Shown: positions 46,439 through 59,034, numbered from the stretch's first letter. The stretch is DNA of 64,000 bases from Rhyzopertha dominica (GCA_025024175.1 QCXZ01000075.1:5208001-5272000), one strand, 5' to 3'. Notes: a model not told the origin generated them from the letters alone. Translations and numbers: made by a program.

Positions 46439-48065
46439 GAAATAATAATAATAATAATGTATAAAACTTGTCATAAAAAGGAAAGAAACAGTATACATAA
46501 TTTGTACACATAACACTACAGAACAGACAAAAAACAAAGATTAAAGTTACAGAAAAACATTTTTTTAAACTCATTCAGTGAATAAAGTTCTGCGTCCACA
46601 AGTTTTGTTTTAATTTCTTTTTTAAATAGGATAGGAGGCATTTCTTTATATTTAGATGGCAAAGAGTTGTAAAATCTAAGACACTGATAAGTACATCCGC
46701 TCTCAAGTAGAGCTGTTCTGTGTAATAAGTAAGTATAGGTATCAACTTTACGTTTTACCTTAAAGTTTTTAGTTAATTTAGTTAATCTCCCCCAAAAAAT
46801 TATACCATATTTCATGATGTTATAAAAATTTCGATAGTAAGCACTTAGTAAAGTAGTTTTGTTAACTACTTTGTTTAATTCCTTGAGTACATAGCAAGCA
46901 GTACTCAGTTTCTTGGTTAATATATCAAATTGGCAATTCCATGTTATATTATCATCCAAAGTGATGCCTAAAAATTTTATATTACTATCCAATTTTACAT
47001 TAGTGTTAATCGAATTATCGGTAACAGTTTTACTTTTATTATTATAAAACAACATATACTTAGTTTTGTCCAAATTTATACATAACTTGTGGATCTGAAA
47101 CCAATTTTGCAAACCTGAGGTGAGATTAACTGCGTTTTCATCAACTTCTTTTTTTTGTGCTAGCTGAAATTAGAAGACTGGTGTCATCAGCATAATTTAC
47201 AATTTTTGTAGAGATATGTCCTTCAAAATTATAAGCAAGATCATTTATATAAGCTATAAAGAGAAAAGGCCCAAGAATGCTGTCCTGAGGTACCCCGGTA
47301 AAAACTTTTTTTTCAGATGATACATATTTGCAGCGTTTGCTTTCAACAACTATCCCCTGTGTCCTTCCAAATATGAATTAAACGACTGAAGAGCTGTCCC
47401 TATTATACCATAGTTCTATAACTTTTTTTTGCGTCGTGGAAAACACCTTTTTTACAGCAAAAAAAGATGCAATTCTTTCCAGCATTATTATTTCAAATAT
47501 TTTTGAAAACCACGTAATTAAACTAATTGGTCTGTAGTTTTCTATTAGACAGGGATCACCTTTCTTAAAAAGTGGCTTAGCCACAGAGAAATTTAAAAAT
47601 ATTGGAAATTTTCCTTTTTCTAACGTGTTTATTATACAAGTAAGAGGCCTCACAATGAAAGAAGAAATTCTTTTAATTAACATGGTGGAAATATTATCAT
47701 ATCCTGATGAGTTTTTAGGTTTAAGATTTTTTATTGCATTTTCAACCTCAGTATTTGAAACTGGAAATAAGACAAAAGATTTATTTATACAAAGGTTCTT
47801 TAAAGTTCACCTTTTGATCATATGTTACGGACAGAAAGTAGTCGCTAAATAGTTCAGCTGCAGCTTGTGGATCCTCTATGATCTTATCATTAAGCTTGGT
47901 AAATACTGGATTTGTCTTGGAACTTTTTGTATTAATGTATCATTATCAGTATTAGACTGTCACGCAGATAGTGGGAGATTATTATTTATATCTAGTCCTT
48001 GAACTAATACAAACTGAAGTGAAGTTTTCAAGGATTGTCGTTGATTAATGTATGACCACAATACT
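46439..48065 (-). pseudogene. LINE ORF2 remnant, catalytic motif intact
   Basis: Minus strand from the linker WSYINQRQSLKTSLQFVLVQ (~48060), DPQAAAELFSDYFLSVTYDQ (~47870), PLFKKGDPCLIENYRPISL (~47560), SILGPFLFIAYINDLAYNFE (~47280), NYADDTSLLISAS (intact Y-A-D-D, ~47190), INLDKTKYMLFYNNKSK (~47085), KFLGITLDDNITWNCQFDIL (~46985) to the C-terminus. The distal 198 residues are uninterrupted; upstream has stops and frameshifts. A (TAA)n tail at 46439-46458 closes its 3' end. It is 5' truncated near 48065 with no endonuclease. Confidence 0.8.
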
Positions 48066-50249
48066 CTATTATTAGGTACCAAGGACGGTACTACTTAACC
48101 TTCGTGGTGCATTATGACATTTTTTATCGCAGAACACAGTTTGTCCAAAAAATAGTGAGGTTAATTGATTAAAATAATGAGGAAAACAGAAGGTATAAAT
48201 GGGCAGTAAAAAAACATTCCTAATATAATAATACGGTGTCCTGCAGAGAGGTACGATGTTTTTGAAATAACTGTTACTCGTGCTGGATGGGTGGTCTTAC
48301 CGTTTTTGGATTGGTTGATAACTGCTCGCCAATAGATGCCATTTTAGTGATAACTGAGCCTTGCTCTATAAAACAAAGTGTGTTCAGAATATCCTCAATG
48401 AAACAAGTAGATCTGTGGTGCTCACACAACGACGATTTCGACCCATTGTTGGTCGTCATGGTACCACTATGAAGTGAATGAATATTTTGGAAAAAAAACA
48501 GGACCCTAAGACGTAAGAAATTCCACGTGTCATGAAGAAAGAATGCCCCGACCAAATGGACCTACCTAACTGATGTGATTTTTTGAAGTTGATTACTTTT
48601 TCGAAACTAGATGTGCAGTTTTTGTAAATGGCAACATACCAGTGATGTATAAACACAATATATTTTGAAACTGGTTCAAAATTAAATGTATGATAGTCTT
48701 TCCAAAAAACATCATACGTCATATACCAGAAGCTGTGAAAACTAAGCTTCTAAACATCAGTAGTATTTAATGAACTTAGATGATATTTTAATGGGTTAAC
48801 AGGCATGAATTATTAACAATTATTATTAACAATTAATTCTATTTCCATAAAATTGATTTGTGGTATAGTACCAGTAACTGAAGAAACTTTTATCTTTTAA
48901 CCCAGAAAAGTAAATCTGATGCCCAAATTACTCCTTCCTTTAGATATATTCAAATGGTTCAAACCTTTGTTATAGCGATAAGTGAAAAATTGTTGGAAAT
49001 TATTTCACTTAGTTCGACTGAAAGGTTTCAATGAAGGTTTAATGCACAACTGCATTATAAGGCTTTCGAAGACTTGAAAAGGAATATTGTTTTCTTCAAT
49101 AATCCATAACGCATAAACTTCACCAGGGTTCATGTTCCTTAATAATTAGAAGGTTAAACAAGTTAATGGTCATCTTCGGTATTAAACAGGTCCTGCGTGT
49201 GCATCCCAAAACCATGACAGCACAAATTCTTGTACATTTTTATACAGTCTTTTGACGTTGTATAAAAAAGCTAGAGATTGAACTGGGCATGAAGTTTTTG
49301 AAAATGGAATGTGCAGTTTTGTAGCTCTCCACTCGTACAAGCAATTAGAATAGCTATAACGCTTTGCAGTTGGTTGCCGCACACAGTTTTTTTTCATGCT
49401 GGATATACGTGTATGTACATAGTAGAATATTATTTCAACTGACTGCAGCTTAGCAGGCATGAATGCCAGTTTCCGATTAGGGTAGTAATTAACACGTCTA
49501 GCGAACGAAAAGGGAGCTTCCAACTGCATGCTGCAATGACGACAGCTAATGTAACGCGTCTGCAAAGGGAATTTGTAATTATTTCAGTTTTCATCACGGT
49601 GAAGCTGAACGCCATGCTAGAGGCGTTTGTATAAGTAATTATGCACTTTTCTGGGAGTTACTTTGCTCAATTCCTGTTACTACAATTTTCAAAGGTCCTC
49701 TATACTATATTGCTTACTTTTATTCTTTGTTTGGACATTTTAGCTATTTTAGAATGTGAAATATATAAAGCTACAGTATGAACCTGATTAGTAAATTCAA
49801 TGTAGCTTCAGCGTTGAGTGATTAATATATAGAATTGTAACAATGATTCGACTTTGCCTTCACTGGGTATGCGACAATAGGTTGGGCAAAGAGATAAAGA
49901 AACCTTTTTTTGCTGATGCCTATATATTTCAGATCAAATTTGATCCTTTATCGGGACAACCACAATATTTAGGACACAGACAATTGATATAGTTGATGAA
50001 AAAAGGATACTTACAGCTTAATGCCAAATAGTTAATGGAAAAGTTAGAAGGAGTCTCAAAATCACAAAATACGGGGCAAAAAACAATATGTAATGTATAC
50101 GTAAATAAAATGCTAATTACTTAAAAAAAAAACTGAAAGAAACGGCCAAATAAAAAAATGTATTACAAAAAATGATTTAAATGATAGAATGATTACCAGT
50201 TGCAACATTTTGACAACGTCAGAAGACAAGGCAAATGTACTACAATAAG
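48066..50249. other. No identified gene
   Basis: Several minus-strand frames (48274-48555, 48456-48722, 49182-49565). A GEQLSTNPKTVR stretch near 48310 loosely resembles a helix-turn-helix but is too short to assign. Confidence 0.3.
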
Positions 50250-51240
50250 CATTTTATAAAACCAAAACAAAGTGAATAATTACAGGCTAGAAACCAAGAA
50301 CCAATTAACTAGTGCTAACTAGTTTTAGTAAATAATTATAAAAAATGTTACTGAGATCGTTAATATCAGATCTTCTATTAACAACATTAGTTTGGTTGCG
50401 AATGAAACACATTTACAGAAATAACTGTTTTTTTATGATTTTGTTCTATGGAAGGTACCTTGGCTTTATCGAAATCAAAAGTATGAATAATGTTATTAGA
50501 GTGAAACTTTGGAGCACATCTTTCAGGGTGTAAATGACTATCACTCTTGTAAAAGGTAATAATACGCTGTTTAAGAATTTGCATAGATTGCTCTATCTAA
50601 ACTCTGTCACAATCATGACAATCAATACAACAGACAATGTTTGATAAATCATGAGTGTTAATACTGTCTTTTAATTTTGAAAAGAATTTTATTGATTTAT
50701 AGATTGTGAATGGTAAATTTCCCGGAATTTATACTTGCCAAAGTATAATGAAAGATGGTTTAGATCATCTGATATAAAAAATGTAACAATTTCAGATTTA
50801 AGTGATTTGATAACATATGATTTAGTCTTTTGGTCGTAATATGAGTCACAATGTATATAACGATCTGAACTCATTGTTTTCTGTCAAGAATAATTATGTT
50901 AGAATCAGTTCTAATAACTCTAGCGTCAGGGCAAGGAAACTTATCTATAGGTTTCTTTCTCAAATGTGAAGCATAAGTGGTAATTAAAAGAATTGAAAAC
51001 TTTTAAAATCTCAACACATTTATCCTGTCTAGTATAAGATCGTTCATATATTGGTACAAATAAAGTATTGGGAAATATAGTTTAGATATGCACACATTTA
51101 TTAGTTTAGTGGTAAAGGATAGCCGATTTCCATGATTTACCTTGATTGAGTACCTGAATGATAATAGAATAATATTTAAGGGAACATGCAGATGTAATTA
51201 GTAAACGCAAGAATTTAATCGACCATACCTCCTCCGACCA
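50250..51240 (-). pseudogene. Penelope-like element C-terminal RT and GIY-YIG remnant
   Basis: Minus strand: ECVEILKVFNSFNYHLCFTF-type sequence near 51010 (RT thumb; first residue uncertain), LSNIVCCIDCHDCDRV (~50640, start of the GIY-YIG endonuclease), then NNIIHTFDFDKAKVPSIEQN (~50485), followed by a shifted ending. This is the C-terminal arrangement of Penelope-like elements. Stops interrupt it, and the GIY-YIG catalytic segment after DCDRV is degraded. N-terminal RT blocks are not found. Confidence 0.72.
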
Positions 51241-51740
51241 GAAACAGGAAACAACTCATGCTTAAACATGAATGTTAAACAGAATTTTAATTATTGAAAC
51301 AAAATATAAATTATTTAACGCAAGGCAGCTTATGACATCAAAGTAAAAACTTGAAACAACGAAAGCAATTTCAAAACGATATTTTTAGATAATCATGTAA
51401 TACTTTTGTGTATTAATAAATTAAAAGTACCACATGACATATGTAAAGTTGGCACCCCCAATTTTTATTTTTTATTTTATTCATGTTATTTGTCTGTTCT
51501 CGTTTGACCAACAAACAAAAGNAGTCAAATCTGCCGTGTCAACTTAAAAACCTCTTTGTGTAATAATTTTNACGGAGGTTGGACAAACTAAACTAACAGA
51601 TAAACGTTTATAAACCTTCGGCAATCGAATAATAGCATATCAATATTTTTCTCATTTGCGAATCCTGCTTAAAAATGATTATGCAGATATAGTAATAGTG
51701 TTGACGGGTATGTAGGCCAATATTTCGATATGAAAAGTCT
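51241..51740. other. Unassigned, probably SINE body on the minus strand
   Basis: N bases at 51522 and 51571. Sequence downstream (minus strand) of the tRNA-like head at 51741-51809 may be its body, but no second copy in the window confirms this. Confidence 0.3.
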
Positions 51741-51809
51741 ACTCGAACCCGAGACCTCCAGGAAGGAACTCTGGTGTGCTAACCAATTACATCACCCGCG
51801 CACTCCTGC
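51741..51809 (-). repeat. tRNA-derived SINE head, minus strand
   Basis: Minus-strand sequence GTAATTGGTTAGCACACCAG and GGTTCGAG aligns well with the head at 51892-51968. The B box is degraded (GGTTCGAGTAG). Confidence 0.65.
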
Positions 51810-51891
51810 GAGTAATATACACGAACAAGAGATTTGCTGCTTTGATCCCCGTGGTTCAAGTTTTTGAACTGGCTGTGATTCGAGCCGAAGT

Positions 51892-52143
51892 GCCCCGGCA
51901 GTATACATAATTGGTTAACACGCCAGAGATCCCTTCTGAAGGTCTCAGGTTCGACTCCCGGCCAGGGCGATTAACAAATTTTAGTTTCTTTTTAATAGAG
52001 GATAGACAAATGAAATTAGTTGTTGGACAAACAGTAAGCAAAAGGATGACACGTAAACATTCAAAATTAGGGCTACCAATTTCACACAAGCTACCACATG
52101 GTGTGACATTTCCTCTTCCCAACGTTTTAATCCCGACGTAACC
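51892..52143 (+). mobile_element. tRNA-derived SINE
   Basis: 51892-51968 folds roughly like a tRNA: acceptor GCCCCGG/CCAGGGC with one mismatch, an A-box-like ATAATTGGTTAAC, and a perfect B box GGTTCGACTCC. Mismatches in the T and anticodon stems argue against a functional tRNA gene. A body of ~170 bases follows. RNA polymerase III transcription from the A/B boxes is the expected mode. Confidence 0.6.
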
Positions 52144-52630
52144 TAATTAACACCAGGAAGCACGACCCAGATGAGGGCGTCAAGTTTACGGCTTCACTGG
52201 CCAAAGTCAAACATCAATTACAACGGCTAATTACAGATGTTAGACTTCGGCGAGATTAGGCAATTAACCGTTGGGACCATTAGGTTCGCTCCTGTATTAT
52301 GCACAGCAATGACGTAAGTCACTTGCTAGAATCATCTATACGTGACGCATGCAAATTTATAGAGCACGTCGCGGACCTGCTACTGACTTGGATGATCTAA
52401 GAAAGTTAATCGGATCATTATCATAAAATCGATGAAGATGGAGTTCGTTTTAATGAAATGAGCGGACAGTATAAGATCAGGTCGAAATTAGTTAGAGCAG
52501 TTCATATAATAGTTTCGCCAAAAGATTCTGACTAAAAAACCTTTTTATAGCTGTATATACTCCGCCTACTACCCTACGTACTATTGAAGCTTTCGCAACG
52601 AATAAGTTTACACGGATAAACAGCTATGAG
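52144..52630. other. No recognisable gene
   Basis: Mixed composition, no coding frame or repeat that I can support. Confidence 0.35.
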
Positions 52631-53310
52631 GAACAAAAATGGAGCGGCTGATTCTACCCGAAAAATTAATGCTACGCGTTTCTATACCATTTTTGTCTAA
52701 ACTCAAAGGTAACGAAGGTACAGTGTATCAAAATTATTCTTTTTAATAAATTTTTTCTGTCTGTGTCGATTATCGATTTGGCTCACAACTTTTTTATGAA
52801 ATTGTGCATTTCTTGTCCAAATTTAGAGAAAATCCTTGAATAAAAAAGCGGTTAAAATGCCTTGGCTTTTAAATTATCACCCACAACTTCATTATTTGTG
52901 ATTATTTATAAACTTTAATATTAAAGAAATTAAGATTCTTAAGAAAATCTTTAAAAAAGGTGCTCTTGTCTCATTACTATAGAATAAGCCGTTTTCGAGA
53001 AAACCCCGTTTAAAAATTTTACCTAGCTCAGTATATACAAATAGACTTCTTCTCTTTCAAGGATTTAGAAAATGTGCTTTGGTAACAAAAATCTGTTTAC
53101 ATCAAGATAGTTTTTACAAATTTATTGCAAAAAATATTCAAGTTTATTTACAACTTTAGTACACTTAGACACAATTTAAGTTTTACAAGAGCATTTCAAA
53201 ACTATTTTGTTCCATGTGAATACACAAATGCACTTTTCTAAGAAAATTACGACCTACTCTTGCTAATAGAACAATGTTCTGTTTAATTGCTAAGCAATTC
53301 TCAACAATTC
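52631..53310 (+). repeat. Interspersed repeat, copy 2
   Basis: Holds the partner of 41966-42048 (at 52631-52712), of 42655-42720 (52797-52865, direct) and of 42830-42985 (53140-53310, inverted). No protein-coding content. Family not identified. Confidence 0.6.
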
Positions 53311-53611
53311 TCAGTCGTTGTTTTTAACGTGACGTTCACGAAACAACAATAAACAAAAGCTCTCGCAATTGATCCCAGGTTAAAGATTTCGCGCGAATAT
53401 TTGGAGGTAATTGAGTGCCTCTCTAGCTCTGTGGAGACGGATCGGGGTTATCAAGAGATTAACCAAATTATTCCGTTAGAAATGTGAGCGCCACTTGGTT
53501 TATTTACCTCCAAAATATTTATAAATAACAAAACCAAGAAAGTTGAGCGGAAATTCAATCACTAGAAGAGCTGAACTGCCTAAGTGTCGCTAATATACCA
53601 ACAAACATCGC

Positions 53612-53848
53612 TTAAAAGGGACGTACAAAGTTTGACTGCCTCACAGCAATATCGGTCTGGACTGTAAACCGCACCACGGTCACTGACTTTGTTGTGCCAG
53701 TAGCAGTCCCTATTGTATAATCCTGATGGGATTCAATTCTGTCAACAAGAGAACTGTTTAGCCAAGCTGGACAAGAGTACTTGGTCACCAAATAAATGAG
53801 GTATGTATATGCCCTGTTACCACATTGTTTACTGAATAGCCAGAGCAA
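53612..53848 (-). pseudogene. LINE ORF2 C-terminal fragment (Jockey-like)
   Basis: The minus-strand frame reads YSCPAWLNSSLVDRIESHQD then TATGTTKSVTVVRFTVQTDI, resembling the post-RT region of insect non-LTR elements (..PVW.NS..VxKID.. then TGTxKSTP..LP.LSxIAP). Single block, no tail seen, moderate certainty. Confidence 0.55.
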
Positions 53849-55382
53849 GTTTTATTGGAGTAATGTTACCAAACTGCAACCAACAATTTAATGTACGTTT
53901 ACTGTTGAGTGTGGTCAAACAATACAAAGTCGAGTTGCCTTTGTCTAGTATTTCACGGTGTGTTTGGTTTTGTTTGTGGGGGTAGCTTTTCTAAAGGTTT
54001 GTCGGTAAATAAAGTAGCTGTTGGATGAAATACCTCAATATATTGATGCTAAATACAAAATTACTAGATGAACAAGGATCGGTATTATAAAAATGAATAA
54101 TAATTATCGAAGGAAAGATGTTCAGTACGGCAACAGATATTAACGTTCTATCCACATTAGAAAAATAATAAGCAACAACGTTTTAAGGCTATTCCTCTTA
54201 AAAGTTGGGCATCAATTGTGAGAAATACAAGAATTTTTGGTTGACGTAGATAAGACGTAGGTAAAAAATAAAACGAAACAGCCCTTGTTGAAACTATGAT
54301 TGCCAGGGCCCATAAACAATACAAAAGGGATTAGTGCAGCGGTCCGTTTACAAATTTTATTCCAATAAACCGTAATCGGCTATGAGAGTCGATTTTTGTG
54401 TTTTGATACGAGATCGCACAAATTAACTGCTGCACATTTAAACATATGGTAACAAATTTAATAAAGAATGAAATGTAAGTCGCCATCTCGTACATACCAG
54501 CACAATTTGTGAGATTTTCCTACATTTCACTAACAGTGAAATATAAATGTCCATTATTTTATAAAATGAGGAAAAATCTCATTTTTTTTTAATTTACAGT
54601 CTCAGCAAAAATTAGTAATTTGCAGCAAAATTATTAGTATGTATATTGATGTTCGACACATATAACAAATCAATTATTTTATTGCTTGTGCCATCACTTC
54701 ATGGGATCGGTTTTTCGTTTTGCGCTGCAAAATAAAATGTTTAATATTTTATATCGATGTAGAAAAAACAAACTTGTACTTTCAAAATACATTATGCAAA
54801 TTAGAATGGTTATTATAATACCATTGAACGAAAGAACGGAAATTTAAACGTATTGCCCTTCTCGCAATTAAAAGTTATTAAAAGTTAATGATATTTCGAA
54901 GTATGGTAAATTTACTTCATACCTATATGATTTGTTTGATTGTAAATGAGCTGTTTCAGTTTTATCCATCAAAGTAAAGTACTGATTAGATGAAACATAA
55001 ACACTTCAATTGCCAACAATTTTCAGGCAAATTCTTGTTAATAAGGACGTTTGTTAATATAATTACTATGCAATTTTAATATCAGGTATTGATTTTGAAT
55101 GATTATTGATAAATTCTCTATAGAGAAATAGCACAGCCTAAAAAATATAGTTACTCAAGCCTAATACCCAGTCAAATAAACTTCAACTTGCTATTATTAC
55201 GCAATACCACAAAAAAAATCACGTATTAAAGCGGATTTTGCAAGTAACGCCAGATAGCGTAGATACCTGTAATACCGGCAATACTAGGTTAAGTACGTAA
55301 TTCGATTCAAATAAACAAGTTACAACGAAACTGAGTCGCGAAAACACCACTTAACCCTTATTAATCGAATTTCACCCCCTAT
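53849..55382. other. No recognisable gene
   Basis: AT-rich with no supported feature. Confidence 0.4.
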
Positions 55383-55880
55383 TTTAATCTCTAGCTGTCG
55401 ATTTCACCACCAAAGTTCATCAAAATCTGCAGTGACCAAGATGGCGGCGAAGGACGCGTCGCTACAAAGCCGGCTTTCTTTTGTCGTTATTCAAAAACTA
55501 ACGCATCTCGATCGTTCAAACTGCGATAACCAGCTTCACTCACCTTCAGTCTTTACGTTACACGCAGTTTTCCTGCCCCGGTCCATGTTTTTGGCACTGA
55601 AAAAGTCAATCGTTTTTCGCACAAAATTGTCCGCACTACACCACCGCAACACGTAGCACTACTGAGGAAAACGCGATAGCGTTGGACGCAGTTTCTAGAA
55701 AGCACGGCTTGCTTGGACGGAACGTGGAATGCGACCGTTTGGAAGTGGCTAAGATGTCGGTGCAACAATTACACTGGGGTTTATTATTGTTATTATATGA
55801 ATGTTTAGCACACAAAATGGACATATTATTGCGCAGAAAAAAAATCATGCCCCCTACTTGCCATTTCCTATTTCATTGTA
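55383..55880 (+). promoter_or_regulatory. CpG-richer patch with YY1-like motif; possible host 5' exon
   Basis: CAAGATGGCGGC at 55437-55448 matches the YY1-type element that sits at the start codon of many housekeeping genes. The ATG at 55441 opens a 71-residue frame (MAAKDASLQSRLSFVVIQKL) ending at 55656 without known motifs. CpG is clearly more frequent here than in the surrounding AT-rich DNA. A host promoter/first exon is possible but unproven. Confidence 0.3.
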
Positions 55881-56160
55881 CAGGGTGAGTAAATAAGAGA
55901 GGTGGCCGGTCATATCTCATAAACCAGTAGCTCTAGAACTTTGAGGTAAAAAATTTCTTAGGTAAGGTGGCCAAGAGAAATTGATGGAAAATATTTTCGA
56001 GTTTGTAAAGTGACCGCTAGAGGGCGCTGTGGTACCTCCAAATTACAAAATTAATGTTTGGGTCATTTTTAGCCTAATAAATGTATGCGGTATTAAACAT
56101 TTTAAGATTGTTTGGACTGAAGTCTACCATTTTTGTTTAAAACATTTTTTTGTTAAATGT
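55879..56160 (+). repeat. Left end of an unidentified mariner-like element
   Basis: Begins TACAGGGTGAGTAAATAAG, the CAGGG-type terminus of several insect Tc1/mariner families. No matching right end or transposase found downstream, so a partial copy is likely. The frame at 56183-56527 shows no motif. Confidence 0.4.
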
Positions 56161-57142
56161 CAAATAAAGGAGTGGGGGGCGGGTGAATATTAATATAGAA
56201 AATCGCTTATATTTCAGGTTTGGCTTGACCGATTTTAACCAACGAGGTGTCATTTTCAAGAGCCTATGTGCCTTTGTAAAAAGCAGTTTTAAGTGTCAGA
56301 ACATAGTTTGTGTGTTGACTACAAGAGGGCGTTCTTTGAAGTTACTACTGAAGATAATGTATGAAGGCTTCGCTTTAACGTTTTTGATGCTTATTATATT
56401 TTTACACGACCTTTATAAACAAAATCAACGAAATTCATATCAAAATTATCATATTATGACAGAAATAACGCTAAACCTATTGATGTTTTTTGATAATAGT
56501 ATTATAAAGTTTGCTTGCCAAGCATAAGTGCGGAACCTTAAACGCTGATTTAGTGTCCGATCACTGCCTAATCTATTGTACTTTGCGTGTGAATAAATGC
56601 CATAATATTTCTAAATATGTCACATATCGAGATTTCAAAAAATTCATTTATGCTGATTTCTATGCTGACTTAATACAGGTGAAGTGAGACACAATACTAT
56701 ACATATCTGATATAAATGATAAAATAAAGTTTCTTAATTCCTACATTCTGCAATTGTTTGATAAACATGCACCAGTTAAAACTGCTTAAATCTCCAAGCT
56801 ATATGCACCTTGGCTTACGCCAACAATTAAGATCATGATGCGAGAACGTAATAAGTTACTAAGTAAGTACAAACGAACGGGAAAATTGCAGGATTGGGCT
56901 CAGTATAAGCAATTTTGTAACATGGCGGTTAGCGCTATCAGAAAGGAAAAGACTGGGTACTTAAACCAAGTCAGCATTAATACTTTCAGTAAACACTTGT
57001 GGAAAACTCTAAATTACTTACACGTCAAGCGAAGTGGGAAGTCCTGTGACATACCATCATACTCTGCTAATGAAATAAATGACTACTTCATGTAGATATT
57101 TTCCCCATCCAATAACTGTCCCAATGGAGTAAAACAATTTGA

Positions 57143-57343
57143 TAGAAAACTTTTTAATAATAAACACTTAACTATATCATAGTTATACTTGTTAAGCCAC
57201 CGAAGAAGGCCGCTTGGCGGTTGAAATGCTGGCATTTGGCTTTGCCAAAAATAAAAGTTTGGAAGTAGGATTAAACAAGTGTTTTACTATTATTTAATAA
57301 CTTCCAAAAAACTCCACTATTCATTATTAGAAAACTTTTTAAT
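57143..57343 (+). mobile_element. 169-bp insertion with 16-bp target duplication
   Basis: TAGAAAACTTTTTAAT occurs at 57143-57158 and again at 57328-57343, flanking 57159-57327. Removing the insert and one repeat would restore continuity of the LINE sequence. The insert has no coding capacity, contains a hammerhead-like motif and a short inverted pair (GTTTGGAAGT near 57258, ACTTCCAAAA near 57300). Target duplication of this size indicates retrotransposon-type insertion; the mobilising element is probably a PLE or LINE. Confidence 0.75.
57196..57233 (+). ncRNA. Hammerhead-like motif in the 169-bp insertion
   Basis: Helix I GCC(A)/(U)GGC; core CCGAAGA (canonical CUGANGA with U4 to C); extra A; helix II GGCCGC-UUG-GCGGUU (4 Watson-Crick and 2 G-U pairs); GAAA; then UGC, where the canonical form is CGUC, consistent with loss of U16.1. 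Inactive as written, but the layout is the same as the PLE-type motifs at 2.4 and 14.8 kb. Confidence 0.55.
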
Positions 57344-57808
57344 GAAAATACTAAATTAAATTAATTTCCAGTGAAGATGTTGCTAATGTTATTCTTGCTT
57401 TGAAATCAAATGCAGTTGGACACGACGGCGTTTCTTCTAAGATGTTGAAATTCTGTTGCCCTGTTATTTGCAACTATGTTGCTCACATTATAAATTGTTG
57501 TTTCGAGCACAGTTATTATCCCGATGAGTGGAAGCTCGCTTTAATACGACCTTTGCCTAAAACTGATGAAATTAAATCTGTATCCGATTTGAGACCAATC
57601 AGCATCTTGCCTGTGTTGTCTAAGGTATGTGAAAAGTTTCGTCATAAACAAATATATGACTATGTTTCTTAAGCCAAAATTATACCCGAAAACCAGTCAG
57701 GTTTTCGTACTCATTACAGTACAACAACTGCGTTGACTAATTTGGTGGACGAGTGCATTGGATCTCTCGATGCTGAGAGGGCAAGTCTTTTGGTATCATT
57801 GGATTTTT

Positions 57809-59034
57809 AATCAATCAAGTAATCAATCGACAAATTTAGGTTTCCGTCATCCTTAGCCACAGGAGCATTAGAAAATTTCCACTACTAACATCACGATTCC
57901 ACTTAAAACCCATTCTCATACCCTTCCCCCAAACTTTCGCGTATTCGGAAAGTTAATAAGTTTTTGCGGATTAAAATTGGCGCGTTGGGTTTAATGAAAA
58001 ATTTTCGAGGCCGTTGCGTCGCAGTTTTTACTCGTCGAGTATAATTTTCGGGGTAAACCGCCGCCCAGCAAAAACATAGGTTTCGTGTAATGAACGAGTG
58101 TGTAATCAAAAGCGTCGGTCGTTCAAGTTTAAACGAATTAACAAATTAAATGGGTGACTCTCCCAGGTGGTCGCAAAAAACCTAATGAGCAGTAAAAACT
58201 TGTTGATTGAAAATGCCAGAGCGTGCTGTGCCGTTGGGTAGGTTTTTGTTGCACTACCGTAGAGAGGCGTAAAATGGAAATGTTCGTTTATGAAAGGGAT
58301 GCTTGGGTGTGTATGTGAGTAGTATTATTAAAGGGAATTTTTTTTACAACGGGTAATTTTTTACTTGACTTTAGAAGCGAATACAGTGATAGAGCTGTAT
58401 CTGTTGGTTATAACAACAACATAACATAATGAATAACAGTTAAACATTAGTCAAGTACAAAGTTCGTTCTAAAGAGAGAGGCTAGTACGTGAACCCATTA
58501 GTGGGATAAAATAAGTACAAAACATGCAATTTTCAACGAAATCGAATTAAATTGACTTGTCGTCCCATTTAATAATTTTATTACGTTTTAGCTTGGATTC
58601 GAATTACATAATGACAAACTATGAACTTCCACGTCACATCCCTAGCCTAATAAAAGAAAATAGTTTAAATAGTAGTAAATATTGCTAAAGACTTTAAATC
58701 TTTTCTTACCGAAATATTGAAAAATATTTTTATCATAAGAAACACCAGTAAATATCAATTTGCTCACCTTTTTAAAGAACCCAACGGCCTTCCACTTTAA
58801 CAACATGAAACAAATATCCTATATGAAAATATTCGTAAGTCATCAACAATAGTTAGAGATTTATTCTTTAGTGTGCAAAGAGAAACAGAAGGAGATATTT
58901 TTTTTACTTTATTTTTCGACACTTAATTTTTATAACTTATATTGCAACAACTGTCTGTTTTCGGTATATCAGTTGGTAGAATAGCACCATCATTATGGGA
59001 CTGAATTTATAATTATATTGTAATATTTATTATT
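57809..59034. other. No recognisable gene
   Basis: The GC-richer portion 57900-58150 has a minus-strand frame (57903-58109) without motif. Confidence 0.35.

Larger units (their letters stand above)
56545..57808 (+). pseudogene. LINE ORF2 remnant interrupted by a 169-bp insertion
   Basis: Begins in the last endonuclease motif (LVSDHCLIYCTLRVNK, ~56551), then YRDFKKFIYADF, KLYAPWLTPTIKIMMRERNK (~56795), YKQFCNMAVSAIRKEKTGYL (~56905) and ANEINDYF (~57070). After the insertion it resumes at VGHDGVSSKMLKFCCPVI (~57415), YYPDEWKLALIRPLPKTDEI (~57510), LRPISILPVLSKVCEKF (~57590) and SGFRTHYSTTTALTNLVDE (~57700), stopping at LVSLDF (57808) just before the catalytic blocks. Apart from the insertion it has few stops. 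Truncated at both ends. Confidence 0.8.

Noticed and set aside
48274..48722. Helix-turn-helix transposase fragment
   Set aside because: Only a ~12-residue resemblance (GEQLSTNPKTVR); no catalytic motif or terminal repeats found.
51892..51968. Functional tRNA gene
   Set aside because: The acceptor, anticodon and T stems all contain mismatches and a similar inverted copy lies 80 bases away, so a tRNA-derived SINE is more likely.
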